A stretch of 64,000 nt of DNA from CAWCDJ01 sp963778675 (GCA_963778675.1 CAVZVI010000014.1:434001-498000), one strand, 5' to 3'. Counted from the first letter of the stretch, positions 25,011 through 34,159 are shown. The notes: generated by a model from the sequence alone, not told the origin. Numbers and translations: made by a program.

Positions 25011-25814
25011 ATGAGAAGCAGGGGATTTGCCGGTGCGCTGGCCTGCAGCGTGATGCTGGCCGGCGTGGCGGTGGCCGCGGACCGCGGCCCACAGGAGGGC
25101 AACAGCGCCCACAATTCGCAGTGCGCGGGCCTGCCTTCGCAGGCGACCCTCAAAACAGCGCTCAAAGCTGCCCGCGCCCAGATGAACGGCGGCTTCAACC
25201 TGGATATGTGGGGCGTCATCGTCAATCGCGACGGCGTGGTCTGTGCCGTAGCCTTCACTGGAAACGACCGCGGCGATCAGTGGCCGGGCAGCCGAGCGAT
25301 CGCGGCGCAGAAGGCCAACACGGCGAATGCGTTCAGCCTCCCCGCTCTGGCCCTTTCCACTGCGAATCTTTTCAGCGCCGTCAATCCCGGAGGCAGCCTC
25401 TATGGTTTGCAGGCCAGTAACCCGGTGGATACCAGCGTGGCTTATGGCGGCAACGCGGCCCACTACGGCCAGCCGAACGACCCCATGGTGGGCGGCAAGA
25501 TCGGCGGCGTCAACGTATTCGGCGGCGGTCTCGCCCTCTATAACTCGAGCCACCAACTCCTCGGGGCTCTCGGTGTCAGCGGCGATTCCTCCTGCGCGGA
25601 TCATAATATCTGCTGGCGCACACGGAATAACCTGGCGCTGGACTATGTTCCCGCCGGTGTCAGCGGCGATCCCACCCGCCCCGATAATATCGTCTACGAC
25701 ATCAGCGCGAACGCCGGCTTCCAGATCGGGTTCAGCGTGAGCGGCTGGGGGCACCCGGTGTGCAGCGCCAGCGCCAAGACCATCGCGGCTTCCTTACCCG
25801 TGGTTCGCCACTAA
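25011..25814 (+). CDS. Exported GlcG/HbpS-like heme-binding family protein
   Basis: The protein of 267 residues has a signal peptide (residues 1-23, AGVAVAADR) and a GlcG/HbpS-like domain: TLKTALKAARAQMNGGFNLD, MWGVIVNRDGVVCAVAFTG, GSRAIAAQKANTANAFS and GGLALYNSSHQLLGALGVSG. Relatives bind heme or related small molecules. The GGAGGTG ribosome binding site 7 bases before ATG 25011 sets this start and excludes a 13-codon extension. No operon partner is evident. Confidence 0.82.
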   Translation: MRSRGFAGALACSVMLAGVAVAADRGPQEGNSAHNSQCAGLPSQATLKTALKAARAQMNGGFNLDMWGVIVNRDGVVCAVAFTGNDRGDQWPGSRAIAAQKANTANAFSLPALALSTANLFSAVNPGGSLYGLQASNPVDTSVAYGGNAAHYGQPNDPMVGGKIGGVNVFGGGLALYNSSHQLLGALGVSGDSSCADHNICWRTRNNLALDYVPAGVSGDPTRPDNIVYDISANAGFQIGFSVSGWGHPVCSASAKTIAASLPVVRH

Positions 25815-25820
25815 CACGGC

Positions 25821-26441
25821 TCACTCGAACCGCCGGCGGAACTCCTCGAACTCCCGCCGCAGATCGGCGAGGCCGGCTTCGAGCGCGGCGATCCGGTCGC
25901 GGTCGCCCAGCCCCCGCGCGGGCGCCGCGTCGGTCTCCTCGCTTACCTCGACGTCTCCCGCCAATAAGTGCCCATACCGCGGTTCCTTGAAACCGGCATG
26001 CCTCGGGAGCTTCTTGACGAACCCCATCTCGGCCAGCCGGTGCAGGGTGCTTTCCACCGCCTCCAGGTCGTCGAAGGTGTACAGCCGCTCCGACCGTCCC
26101 CGCACCTCCCCCAACGTCTGCGCGCCTCGCAGCATCAGGACACACATCACCGCCTGCTCCCGCCGGCCCAGGTTGAATTTTTCGGTGAACCGCTGCGCAT
26201 GCTTCGGCACCCGGCTGTCCGACCCGGTAATGCGAAGCGCCAGCCCCTTCTCCCGCAGGCCGCTGAGGGACGTCTCCACGGTCCCCTCGTCATAAGACAC
26301 GACCGGCTCGCGATTCGACTTCTGGTTGCAGGCGTTCACCAGCGCATTCAGCGAGAGCGGATAGTAGTCGGGGGTGGCGATCTCCTTTTCCAGCAGCGCG
26401 CCCAGCACACGCGTCTCCGCCGCGTCCAATTGCCAGTCCAT
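25821..26441 (-). CDS. YceH family (DUF480) winged-helix protein
   Basis: The 206-residue protein shows the two tandem winged-helix units of DUF480/YceH: ETRVLGALLEKEIATPDYYP, LNALVNACNQKSNREPVVSY, LGRREQAVMCVLMLRGAQTL and VESTLHRLAEMGFVKKLPR. The C-terminal tail (about 170-206) is predicted to be helical and coiled. The function is unknown, although a DNA-binding role is plausible. It is divergent from squalene-hopene cyclase. Confidence 0.88.
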   Translation of the reverse strand: MDWQLDAAETRVLGALLEKEIATPDYYPLSLNALVNACNQKSNREPVVSYDEGTVETSLSGLREKGLALRITGSDSRVPKHAQRFTEKFNLGRREQAVMCVLMLRGAQTLGEVRGRSERLYTFDDLEAVESTLHRLAEMGFVKKLPRHAGFKEPRYGHLLAGDVEVSEETDAAPARGLGDRDRIAALEAGLADLRREFEEFRRRFE

Positions 26442-26479
26442 AACTTTAGTTTACGTTGCTAACATGAGAGATCGAGCTC

Positions 26480-28408
26480 ATGTCTTACGAATGGTCAGGA
26501 GGGCAGGCGCGGACGGGTCGCCGCCAGTCGGAAACGGCCGCTCGGGCCGCCGTGGGAGAGGTCCGCGCCGCGATTGCCAGGTCCGCCGAGTACCTGTACA
26601 GCCAGCAGGCATCAGAGGGCTTCTGGTGCGGCGAGCTCACCGCCGACGCTACCCTCGAATCGGACTACATTCTCTTGCAACTCTGGCTCCACCAGCCCGA
26701 CGGCAAGAATTGGAACCCGCCCAGCCGCGTACGGATCGATAGGGCCGCGCGCGCCATTCTCGAGCGGCAACTCGCCGACGGCGGCTTCAACATCTGGTCC
26801 GGCGGCACCGCCGAAGTCAACGCCACGATCAAAGCCTACTGCGCCCTGAAACTGGCTGGCGTGCCCATCGCTTCCGATTCCATGCGCCGGGCCCGCGAGC
26901 GCATCCTGGCGCTCGGCGGCCTGCAGGCCGCCAACAGCTACGTCAAGATCAACCTCAGCCTCTTCGGGCTCTATCCCCGCAAGCATGTGCCCTCGGTGCC
27001 CCCCGAAATCACCATGCTTCCCGGCAACGTGCTCTACGAGATGTCGTCCTGGACGCGGTCCATCCTGGTGCCGCTTTCGATCGTCCAGGCCCGCGGATCC
27101 AACCGCAAGGCGCCCGCCGGCTTCACGCTCGACGAGTTGATTCTCCCGAACGTGAGTCTTGCGCTTCCCAAGCGCAAGGGCCTGGCGCTCCTCTTCCACC
27201 ACCTCGACCGCGTATTCAAAGTCTGGGAGCAGCGCGGCTCCGAGCGCGTCCGCGGGGCCGCCATCCGCGAAGCGGAGCATTGGATCCTCGACCGCACCCG
27301 CCACACCGAAGGCCTCGGCGCGATCTATCCGGCCATGATGTACTTCATCATGGCCCTCGACGCACTCGGCTACCCCGAAGACCACCCCGACCTCGTCGAA
27401 GCCATCCGCCACTTCGAATCGCTGCTGATCGAAACTCCCGGCCGGTTCCAGTTCCAGCCGTGCGTCTCTCCCATCTGGGACACCGCGATCTGCGCCTTTG
27501 CCATGGGGGAAGCCGGCTTCGGCGACGATCCACGCATGAAACAAGCCGCCGACTGGCTCATTAGCAAGGAGGTCCGCCGCAAAGGCGACTGGTCCGTGAA
27601 GCGCCCCGATACCGAACCCTCCGGGTGGGCATTCGAGTTCGCCAACGAGTTCTACCCCGATATCGACGACACCGCCATGGTGCTGCTCGCCCTCATGCAC
27701 GCCAGGGGCTCCAACCCCAGGGCCCAGGCCGCCGCCGAGCGCCGCGCCATCAACTGGCTGCTGGCGATGCAGTCGGAAGACGGCGGATGGGCGGCCTTCG
27801 ACGTCGATAACAACTGGGCCGTTCTCAACCAGGTGCCTTTCGCCGACCACAACGCGATGCTCGACCCCACCTGTCCCGACATCACCGGCCGGGTTGTCGA
27901 GTGCCTGAGCCGCCGCGGCCTCGCGCTCGATACCGCCGTGCGCCGCGGTGTTGCCTACTTGCTCGACGCCCAGGAAAAAGACGGCAGTTGGTACGGACGC
28001 TGGGGCGTCAACTACATCTACGGCACCTTTCTCGCCATGCGCGGCCTGGCCGCCAACGGGGCGCCGGAAGCCGCGCCGGCCATCGCGAAGGCCGCGGGCT
28101 GGCTCCGCGCCGTGCAGAACCCGGACGGCGGATGGGGCGAGTCGTGCGCCAGCTACCAGAAGGATTGCTTCGTTCCGGCTCCCAGTTGCCCCTCGCAAAC
28201 CGCTTGGGCCGTGCTCGGTCTCGCCGCCTCCGGCGACCGCGAATCCCCCGCCGCGCGCCGGGGCACACAATTCCTCCTCGACCGGCAGACTCCGAGCGGC
28301 GGGTGGCCCGAGGAGGCCACAACCGGCACCGGCTTCCCCAACGTGTTCTACCTCACCTACGGAATGTACAGGGATTATTTCCCGCTATTGGCCCTTGCCT
28401 CCGTCTGA
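26480..28408 (+). CDS. shc: Squalene--hopene cyclase
   Basis: The 642-residue protein cyclises squalene to hopene/hopanol at the membrane for hopanoid synthesis. The catalytic DxDDTA motif is seen as DIDDTAM at residues 394-400, and repeated QW motifs are present (QLADGGFNIW, QSEDGGWAAFDVDNNW, QNPDGGWGES, QTPSGGWPEE). Length and motif order match full-length bacterial enzymes. It is a single gene with no hpn neighbours here. A 6-base inverted repeat (CATGAG/CTCATG, 26463-26482) overlaps the start codon. Confidence 0.96.
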   Translation: MSYEWSGGQARTGRRQSETAARAAVGEVRAAIARSAEYLYSQQASEGFWCGELTADATLESDYILLQLWLHQPDGKNWNPPSRVRIDRAARAILERQLADGGFNIWSGGTAEVNATIKAYCALKLAGVPIASDSMRRARERILALGGLQAANSYVKINLSLFGLYPRKHVPSVPPEITMLPGNVLYEMSSWTRSILVPLSIVQARGSNRKAPAGFTLDELILPNVSLALPKRKGLALLFHHLDRVFKVWEQRGSERVRGAAIREAEHWILDRTRHTEGLGAIYPAMMYFIMALDALGYPEDHPDLVEAIRHFESLLIETPGRFQFQPCVSPIWDTAICAFAMGEAGFGDDPRMKQAADWLISKEVRRKGDWSVKRPDTEPSGWAFEFANEFYPDIDDTAMVLLALMHARGSNPRAQAAAERRAINWLLAMQSEDGGWAAFDVDNNWAVLNQVPFADHNAMLDPTCPDITGRVVECLSRRGLALDTAVRRGVAYLLDAQEKDGSWYGRWGVNYIYGTFLAMRGLAANGAPEAAPAIAKAAGWLRAVQNPDGGWGESCASYQKDCFVPAPSCPSQTAWAVLGLAASGDRESPAARRGTQFLLDRQTPSGGWPEEATTGTGFPNVFYLTYGMYRDYFPLLALASV

Positions 28409-28478
28409 GCGAACATTTTCTTTTAATATTTACGATTTTTCGGGTACAAATTATACCATTCCGTGACAGAATGCCGCC

Positions 28479-29189
28479 ATGCACTCAGCGGTTCGAATCG
28501 GGCTCATCGGAGATTTCAATCCACAGCAAAAGGCACACGACGCTATTCCGAGGGCGCTGGCAGCGGCTTCGGACGAGGTGGAATGTGTCTGGATCTCAAC
28601 CGAATCCGCCGGCAAGGGGGAACCGCTGGCGGAGTTCGACGGCCTTTGGTGTGTACCGGGTATGCCGTATCGCGACGCCGACGGCGCGTTGCGGGCCATA
28701 CGGCACGCCCGCGTAAACCGCACGCCATTCCTGGGGACTTCCGCGGGCTTCCAGTACGCGCTGATCGAGTTTGCGCGCAACGTGCTGGGACTCGTCGCGG
28801 CCGATCACCAGAAGAGCAATCCCAAGGCGGCCCTGCCGCTGATTTCGCCTCTCCCCTGTGCGCTGTTGGGGGTGAAGTCCCGCGTGAAGTTTACGCCCGG
28901 CTCCACGCTCCACCGCGCCTACCGGGCGGGCGAATCGATTGAAGAGTACCACTGCAGCTTCGGCTTCAACGGCCGGTACCGCCGTCTGCTGGAAGGCCAG
29001 GATTTGTGCGTGGCGGCGGTGGACGACCAGAATGAAGTGCGCGCCGTGGAGCTCGAAGGCCACCCGTTCTTCGTGGCGACGCTCTTCCAGCCGGAGATGC
29101 GCCTGGGAGCCGAGTTGAACCCGCTGGTGCAGGCCTTCGCCGCTGTCTGCCTCCGCCGCGCGCGGGGCGCCAGCAAAGTCGCCGGTTGA
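28479..29189 (+). CDS. CTP-synthase C-terminal-like glutamine amidotransferase relative without catalytic Cys
   Basis: The 236-residue class-I GATase-fold protein resembles the C-terminal region of CTP synthase: VRIGLIGDFNPQQKAH, FDGLWCVPGMPYRDADGALR, FLGTSAGFQYALIEFARNVL. The nucleophile elbow GxCxG of true amidotransferases reads GTSAG here (Ser88), and the usual HPE near the end is QPE. This matches a family named CTP synthase C-terminal region-related (seleno)protein, whose other members have Cys or selenocysteine at that place. It is therefore unlikely to be an ordinary glutaminase. An AT-rich stretch (28409-28478) with TATACC upstream likely holds its promoter. Confidence 0.8.
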   Translation: MHSAVRIGLIGDFNPQQKAHDAIPRALAAASDEVECVWISTESAGKGEPLAEFDGLWCVPGMPYRDADGALRAIRHARVNRTPFLGTSAGFQYALIEFARNVLGLVAADHQKSNPKAALPLISPLPCALLGVKSRVKFTPGSTLHRAYRAGESIEEYHCSFGFNGRYRRLLEGQDLCVAAVDDQNEVRAVELEGHPFFVATLFQPEMRLGAELNPLVQAFAAVCLRRARGASKVAG

Positions 29190-29287
29190 GCATTCGCTGC
29201 GCCTGAGCGGCGGGCCGGGCTCACTGGGCCGGCTGGCACGAGACGTGTATCCGCCGCGAGATTCGGCTATACTTGTCTCAAATTCAA

Positions 29288-29677
29288 ATGGTCCTCCCAA
29301 ATCCCTCCGCCGCCGATTACGATGCAGTGGAACTCCGCACCGGGCGGCTCCACAAGATTCGCCGCTCCGAAGCGCGCATGCTCGGTGAAGACGACCGCAT
29401 GGTGCAGGTGGCGAAGTGTTACTGCCGCTCGCGCGACGTGCTGACGCCCGCCGAGGCGGAACTCCAGAGCCGTCCCACTTTCGTCTTCCCGGTGGCGTTC
29501 TTCGGCGACCTGGAAGGCCTGATCGGCAAAGAGCTCGAAGGCCGTGTCTATACCGACAGCCGGCAGCGGCGCGTTAAATTCTATCTCGACCTCAGAGAGC
29601 ATGCCGGCTTCCAGCTCGAGGAAGACGACCGCAGCCTCCACAGCCCGTGGTACGACGACAGCGTGCTCAAAGAGTAG
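29288..29677 (+). CDS. Conserved hypothetical protein
   Basis: The 129-residue protein (from ATG 29288; a TTG 15 bases upstream is possible) is charged and soluble, with PSAADYDAVELRTGRLHKIR, FPVAFFGDLEGLIGKELEGR and a tyrosine/acid-rich end. I recognise no domain and no signal peptide. A TATACT hexamer lies about 20 bases before the ATG. It precedes the VOC-SpoIIE gene, which has its own promoter-like sequence, so co-transcription is uncertain. Confidence 0.6.
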   Translation: MVLPNPSAADYDAVELRTGRLHKIRRSEARMLGEDDRMVQVAKCYCRSRDVLTPAEAELQSRPTFVFPVAFFGDLEGLIGKELEGRVYTDSRQRRVKFYLDLREHAGFQLEEDDRSLHSPWYDDSVLKE

Positions 29678-29681
29678 CGTC

Positions 29682-29687
29682 TATAAT
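29682..29687 (+). promoter_or_regulatory. Consensus -10 element, probably leaderless
   Basis: TATAAT lies 7 bases before the ATG at 29695 of the VOC-SpoIIE gene. With a normal transcription start about 7 bases after the hexamer, the transcript would begin at or next to the start codon. No Shine-Dalgarno is visible. Confidence 0.5.
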
Positions 29688-29694
29688 CACTCCC

Positions 29695-30951
29695 ATGGAT
29701 GTCAGGCTCGACCGGCAGCAACCTTTTCTCGGGATGCATGCCGTCAATGTGTATGTCCGCGATCAGGATGAGAGCCTGCGGTTTTATGTGGATCAACTCG
29801 GTTTCCGCCTGGCGTTCGACGCGCGCTTGCAAACCGGGGACCGGTGGGTCGCGGTCGCTCCGCCCGACGGCACGGCGGTTCTTGCGTTGATTGCCCCAAA
29901 GCCCGACTCCCGGGAGTACCACCTCATCGGCCGGTCCACGGGGATCGTTTTTGTCACCGAGGACGTCGTCGCCAAGTTCGAGGAGTGGCGCAAACGCGGC
30001 GTCCGGTTTCTCTTGACGCCGCGCCTGCGGAGGGTCAGGTACGAACCGCCGCGGACGGCAACACCGGAAGAAACGTCGCCGATCTGGGGCGGAATATTTG
30101 CCAGGTTCAAGGACGTCGACGGCAACTCCTTCGCGCTGGTGGGCTTCGACGAGGTCAATCGGGAAATCGAAGCGCAGCGGCGGAGGATTGCCGGGAAACT
30201 GGAATCGGAGCGACGCGCCGCGCAGGAATTAGAGATCGCCAAACAGGTGCAGGCCCGGCTCTTCCCCCAACGGCTGCCGACCCTGGACACTCTCGAATAT
30301 GCCGGCATTTGTATACAGGCCCGCCAGGTTGGCGGGGACTACTACGATTTTCTCGACCTGGGCCGGGGACGCTTCGGGTTGGTGATCGCCGACATCTCGG
30401 GCAAGGGAATCGCCGCAGCGCTGCTGATGGCCAATCTGCAGGCCAACCTCCGCAGCCAGTGTGCCATCGCCGTGGATGAGCTCGAGCGCCTGTTGTGCTC
30501 GGTGAACCAGCTTCTTTTCGAGAACACCAGCGAGAGTTCGTACGCCACGTTGTTCTTTGCCGAATATGATGACAGGCTGCGGCTGTTGCGCTACGCCAAC
30601 TGCGGCCATCTCGCGGCCCTGCTGTTGCGCCGCGACGGCGCCATGGAAAGGCTCGACTCCACCTGCACCGTGCTCGGTCTCTTCGAGGAGTGGGAGTGCG
30701 TGGTGGCGGACCGCCGGCTTTCTCCGGGAGATACGCTCGCACTTTACACGGATGGCGTAACCGAGGCGTTCGATCCCGCCGGCGAGGAGTTCGGAGAGCA
30801 TCGCCTGGCCGAAGCGCTGTGGAGGCACCGGGACATTCCGGCCCAGGCCCTGGTCGCCTCGATTGCCGATGAAGTTCGCCGGTTCAGCCCGCACGAGCAG
30901 CACGACGACATTACGCTCATCGTCGCGAAATGCCGGGCAAACGCGGGTTAG
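29695..30951 (+). CDS. Fusion protein: VOC (glyoxalase-like) domain plus SpoIIE/PP2C serine phosphatase
   Basis: The 418-residue protein has an N-terminal VOC domain (about 10-150: HAVNVYVRDQDESLRFYVDQ, LGF, VDGNSFALVGF), a helical linker (about 155-185, EAQRRRIAGKLESERRAAQE) and a C-terminal SpoIIE-type phosphatase: AKQVQARLFPQRLP, GGDYYDFLDLG, LVIADISGKGIAAALLMANL, DTLALYTDGVTEAFD and HDDITLIVAK with metal-binding aspartates. The VOC part could act as a small-molecule sensor that tunes dephosphorylation of an anti-sigma-factor antagonist. That role is inferred. Confidence 0.88.
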   Translation: MDVRLDRQQPFLGMHAVNVYVRDQDESLRFYVDQLGFRLAFDARLQTGDRWVAVAPPDGTAVLALIAPKPDSREYHLIGRSTGIVFVTEDVVAKFEEWRKRGVRFLLTPRLRRVRYEPPRTATPEETSPIWGGIFARFKDVDGNSFALVGFDEVNREIEAQRRRIAGKLESERRAAQELEIAKQVQARLFPQRLPTLDTLEYAGICIQARQVGGDYYDFLDLGRGRFGLVIADISGKGIAAALLMANLQANLRSQCAIAVDELERLLCSVNQLLFENTSESSYATLFFAEYDDRLRLLRYANCGHLAALLLRRDGAMERLDSTCTVLGLFEEWECVVADRRLSPGDTLALYTDGVTEAFDPAGEEFGEHRLAEALWRHRDIPAQALVASIADEVRRFSPHEQHDDITLIVAKCRANAG

Positions 30952-30963
30952 GGCGCCGGCGCC

Positions 30964-32334
30964 TCAGGCGACCCGCACGGTCTTGATATTGACGAACTCC
31001 CGGATCCCCATCAGGCCCAACTCCCGCCCGTATCCCGAGCGCTTCACGCCGCCGAAGGGAAGGCGAGGGTCCGATGCCACCATGCCGTTGACGAATACCA
31101 TCCCCGCTTCGATCTCATCGATGAAGCGCTGCTGCTCGGCCGTGTCGTTGGTCCATGCGGACGCCCCCAGCCCGAACGTCGTATCGTTCGCGATCCGTAT
31201 GGCATCCTCGATATCCGCGGCGCGCAGCAGCACCGCCACCGGTCCGAAGAGTTCCTCTGTGTACGCGGGCGAATCCGCCGGCACATCGGTGAGCACCGTC
31301 GGCTCGTAATAGTTCCCCGGCTGGTGGATGCGGCGGCCGCCTGTCAGCACTCGTGCGCCCATCTCCACGCTCTTGCGAACCTGTTCGTCCAGGCCCGCCA
31401 GGATCTCGGGAGTCGCCAGCGGCCCGACCTGCGTCGATTCGTCCATCGGGTCGCCGACCTTGAGCGATTGCATCTGCCGTACGAAGCGGGCCTCGAAATC
31501 CGTGGCGATCCGCGAATCCACAATGAACCGTTTGGCTGCGATGCACGACTGCCCGTTGTTGATCGTGCGGGCCTCCGCCGCGGTCCCCGCCGCGCGGTCC
31601 AGGTCCGCCGAGGGCATCACGATGAAGGGGTCGCTGCCGCCCAGTTCGAGCACCGTCTTCTTGATCCGGCGCCCGGCGTCGCCCGCGACCTGCGCGCCCG
31701 CCGGCTCGCTTCCTGTCAGGGTCGCCGCCGCCACGCGCGGATCGTCCAGGACCCGGGCGACCTGTCCCGACCCGATCAGCAGGGTCTGGAAGGCGTCCTC
31801 CGGGAACCCGGCGCGGCGAATGATATCCTCGATCGCCAGGGCGCACTGCGGCACGTTCGAAGCGTGCTTCAGCAGGCCCACATTTCCCGCCATCAGGGCC
31901 GGCGCCGCGAAGCGAAACACCTGCCAGAACGGAAAATTCCACGGCATCACCGCCAGCACCGGACCGATCGGCTGATAGCGGACGAAGCTCCGTCCGGCCC
32001 CTGCTTCGACTGGTTCGTCGGCTAGAAACCGGGCTCCATTCTCCGCGTAGTAGCGGCACGCCAGGGCGCACTTGGCTGCCTCCGCCCGCGCGCTGCCGAT
32101 CGGTTTGCCCATTTCCATCGTCATGATGCGGCCTAACCGGTCCCGCTCGGTCTCGAGGATCTCCGCCGCAGATGCCAGCCAGCGGGCGCGATCGGCGAGC
32201 GAGGTGTGGCGATAGGTCCGGTACCGCGCGGCAGCCCGGGCAAGCCGGCCCTCGATTTCCGTCTCCGTGAGCGGAGCGAACGTCCGCAGGGTTTCTCCGG
32301 TAGCAGGGTTGATGGATGCGATCATCAGTTTCAT
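30964..32334 (-). CDS. gabD: NAD(P)-dependent aldehyde dehydrogenase (succinate-semialdehyde dehydrogenase-like)
   Basis: The 456-residue protein has the ALDH motifs PWNFPFWQVFRFAAPALMAG, TVLELGGSDPFIV (catalytic Glu), NNGQSCIAAKRFIV (catalytic Cys) and a C-terminal FGLGASAW/LPFGGVKRSGYGRELG. Sequence character is closest to succinate-semialdehyde dehydrogenases of the shorter bacterial type, but the substrate is inferred. MKLMIASINPATG could start at either Met. It converges with the VOC-SpoIIE gene. Confidence 0.9.
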   Translation of the reverse strand: MKLMIASINPATGETLRTFAPLTETEIEGRLARAAARYRTYRHTSLADRARWLASAAEILETERDRLGRIMTMEMGKPIGSARAEAAKCALACRYYAENGARFLADEPVEAGAGRSFVRYQPIGPVLAVMPWNFPFWQVFRFAAPALMAGNVGLLKHASNVPQCALAIEDIIRRAGFPEDAFQTLLIGSGQVARVLDDPRVAAATLTGSEPAGAQVAGDAGRRIKKTVLELGGSDPFIVMPSADLDRAAGTAAEARTINNGQSCIAAKRFIVDSRIATDFEARFVRQMQSLKVGDPMDESTQVGPLATPEILAGLDEQVRKSVEMGARVLTGGRRIHQPGNYYEPTVLTDVPADSPAYTEELFGPVAVLLRAADIEDAIRIANDTTFGLGASAWTNDTAEQQRFIDEIEAGMVFVNGMVASDPRLPFGGVKRSGYGRELGLMGIREFVNIKTVRVA

Positions 32335-32494
32335 TCTGGCACTGTTGCCCTTTGAAACTAACGACTTGTGAGATTACGCAGGCTGGGATCGAACAGCGGC
32401 CCGCTCAGGAGAAAAATCCGAAACTCATGCCGCTCTGCTGGTATCTTTATTTTGTGTCCTGTTTTGTTGCACTTGGCGGAGCATCGCGGTGGAA

Positions 32495-33148
32495 ATGCCT
32501 GCGATCCAACTAAACCAGAATCGAACGCTGATCGGGGGGTTCGTGCTGGCGGTCCTTGCCCTGGCGATTTTCTCCTGGCTGGCGTCAAATGTCTGGAGCG
32601 GGGAAGCCCTGCGGTTCGATTCTCTCGTGCGCGGGACTGTGCACTCCTGGGCCTCGCCGCCCCTGACGCGCGCTATGCGGCTGGCAACGTTCCTCGGATC
32701 CGCGTTCGTTCTGGTGCCCCTGGGCCTCCTGGCGGCATGGTGGCTGGTGCACACGGGAAGGCGGCATGCCGCCTGGCTGTTCGCGCTTGCAGTCCTGGGC
32801 GGCGAGGTGCTGGAGAATCTGCTGAAGCTCTTTTTCCGGCGGCCCCGGCCGGTCCCCTTCTTCGGGTATCCGGAGCCCTCTACCTATAGCTTTCCGAGCG
32901 GGCACGCCACGCTCTCTTTTTGTTTCTACGGCGTGCTGGCGGTCATCCTGGCCGCACGCCTGCGGTCACCGGCGCGGAAAGCCGCGCTCCTGGTGTCCGC
33001 CGGACTGCTGGCGCTCGCCATCGGCCTTTCCCGCATCTACCTGGGCGTACATTATCCGAGCGATGTCCTGGGAGGCTTTGCCGCCGCCGCGATCTGGCTC
33101 GGCGCCGTCAACGCCGGCTACCACTGGTGGCTCACTGCCCGTGCGTGA
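32495..33148 (+). CDS. PAP2 family membrane phosphatase
   Basis: The protein of about 217 residues has five to six helices and the complete PAP2 catalytic signature: KLFFRRPRP, YSFPSGHAT and SRIYLGVHYPSDVLGG, with the phosphate-binding Lys/Arg, Ser-Gly-His and Arg-His residues. Such enzymes dephosphorylate lipid phosphates such as undecaprenyl pyrophosphate or phosphatidate. A GTG at 32489 is an alternative start. The end overlaps the convergent MBL gene by 17 bases. Confidence 0.9.
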   Translation: MPAIQLNQNRTLIGGFVLAVLALAIFSWLASNVWSGEALRFDSLVRGTVHSWASPPLTRAMRLATFLGSAFVLVPLGLLAAWWLVHTGRRHAAWLFALAVLGGEVLENLLKLFFRRPRPVPFFGYPEPSTYSFPSGHATLSFCFYGVLAVILAARLRSPARKAALLVSAGLLALAIGLSRIYLGVHYPSDVLGGFAAAAIWLGAVNAGYHWWLTARA

Positions 33149-34052
33149 TCTGGTTGTACGCGTCGCGGATCTGGTTTTTGAGCGAGTTCGGCCCGACCCA
33201 ATGGGAGACCGCCTCGGGCATCTCCACCGAGGCCTGCAGTTCTTCGAGCTTCTTGCCCTGATCGACGCCGGCCTTCACCGCCTTGTACAGCTCCGTCATG
33301 AATTCCGCCTGGCCCGTCATCAGTTCGCGCCCCCCGGGCAGACCGTGGCCCGGCAGCACGTACTTCACCTTGAGCTTCTCCGCCGCCCGGATCACCACCG
33401 GCCAGTTGGCGATGTTGGCGTCCATCGTGGCATTGTAAGGACCGTTGACCACCGCGTCGCCGGTGCACAGCACTTGCTCCTTGGGGAGGTACACGAACCC
33501 GTCGCCCCGCGTATGGGCCCAGCCGAAATGGCGAAACTCCACCTTGCGCGATCCGTCGTTGAGAACGAACATCGGCTCCTGGATATCCTGCTTCGGCGGC
33601 TCCGGGCCGTCGGCCTTCAACTCCGCCACATCGGGACGGCTCTTTTCGGCCTCGTGCCAGCGTGCGGGCTCCAACCGTTTGAGCTCGTCCGCCACGCCCT
33701 GAAACGCAAGCGTGGTGGCGCCGGCCCTCGTCCAGATCACGTTCCCGTAAAGGTGGTCGCCATGGTGGTGCGTATCGAAGACGTACTTCACCGGCTTGGG
33801 GGAGATTCGTTTCGCGTCTGCCATGGCGCCTCGCGCCCCGCTGGGAAAGTTCGCGTCCACCACGATGAGATAGTCTTTCATCTCGATGATCACGTTGTTG
33901 CAGTGGCCCGCATCCATGTCGCCCTCGCGAAACCACACTCCCGGCGCGATGAGGCGAACGGTTTCAGGATTGGCGTCGGATCTCGATACGAACAGCGCCA
34001 GCCCGGCCAGCGCCGCGAATCCAATCAGCAGACAGCCGCGGAGACTCCTCAT
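33132..34052 (-). CDS. Exported MBL-fold metallo-hydrolase
   Basis: The 306-residue protein has a signal peptide (residues 1-27) and the metallo-beta-lactamase zinc motifs THHHGDHLYG, GWAHTRGDGFVYLP, GDAVVNGPYN and LPGHGLPGG. Candidate activities include quinoprotein-relay or hydrolase functions; none can be chosen from sequence. The ATG at 34052 is supported by AAGGAGAG 9 bases upstream, so the 11-codon upstream extension is not used. Confidence 0.88.
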   Translation of the reverse strand: MRSLRGCLLIGFAALAGLALFVSRSDANPETVRLIAPGVWFREGDMDAGHCNNVIIEMKDYLIVVDANFPSGARGAMADAKRISPKPVKYVFDTHHHGDHLYGNVIWTRAGATTLAFQGVADELKRLEPARWHEAEKSRPDVAELKADGPEPPKQDIQEPMFVLNDGSRKVEFRHFGWAHTRGDGFVYLPKEQVLCTGDAVVNGPYNATMDANIANWPVVIRAAEKLKVKYVLPGHGLPGGRELMTGQAEFMTELYKAVKAGVDQGKKLEELQASVEMPEAVSHWVGPNSLKNQIRDAYNQITHGQ

Positions 34053-34159
34053 GACGACTCTCCTTCCGCCATACTCTACACCCAATTTCCGTTTCGCGGG
34101 CGAATCTTCCGGGCTCGCCCGGACGAGCCTTGTTAAACTGAGATATCCGGAGGAGATGC

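Noticed and set aside
26612..28270. A 552-codon minus-strand frame opposite squalene-hopene cyclase
   Set aside because: It is an antisense shadow caused by high GC at third positions; the + strand has all QW and DxDDTA motifs.
32335..32494. Possible tRNA or gene remnant before the PAP2 gene
   Set aside because: A GTTCGATCC stretch on the minus strand is not flanked by pairing T-stem or acceptor arms; nothing else supports a gene.
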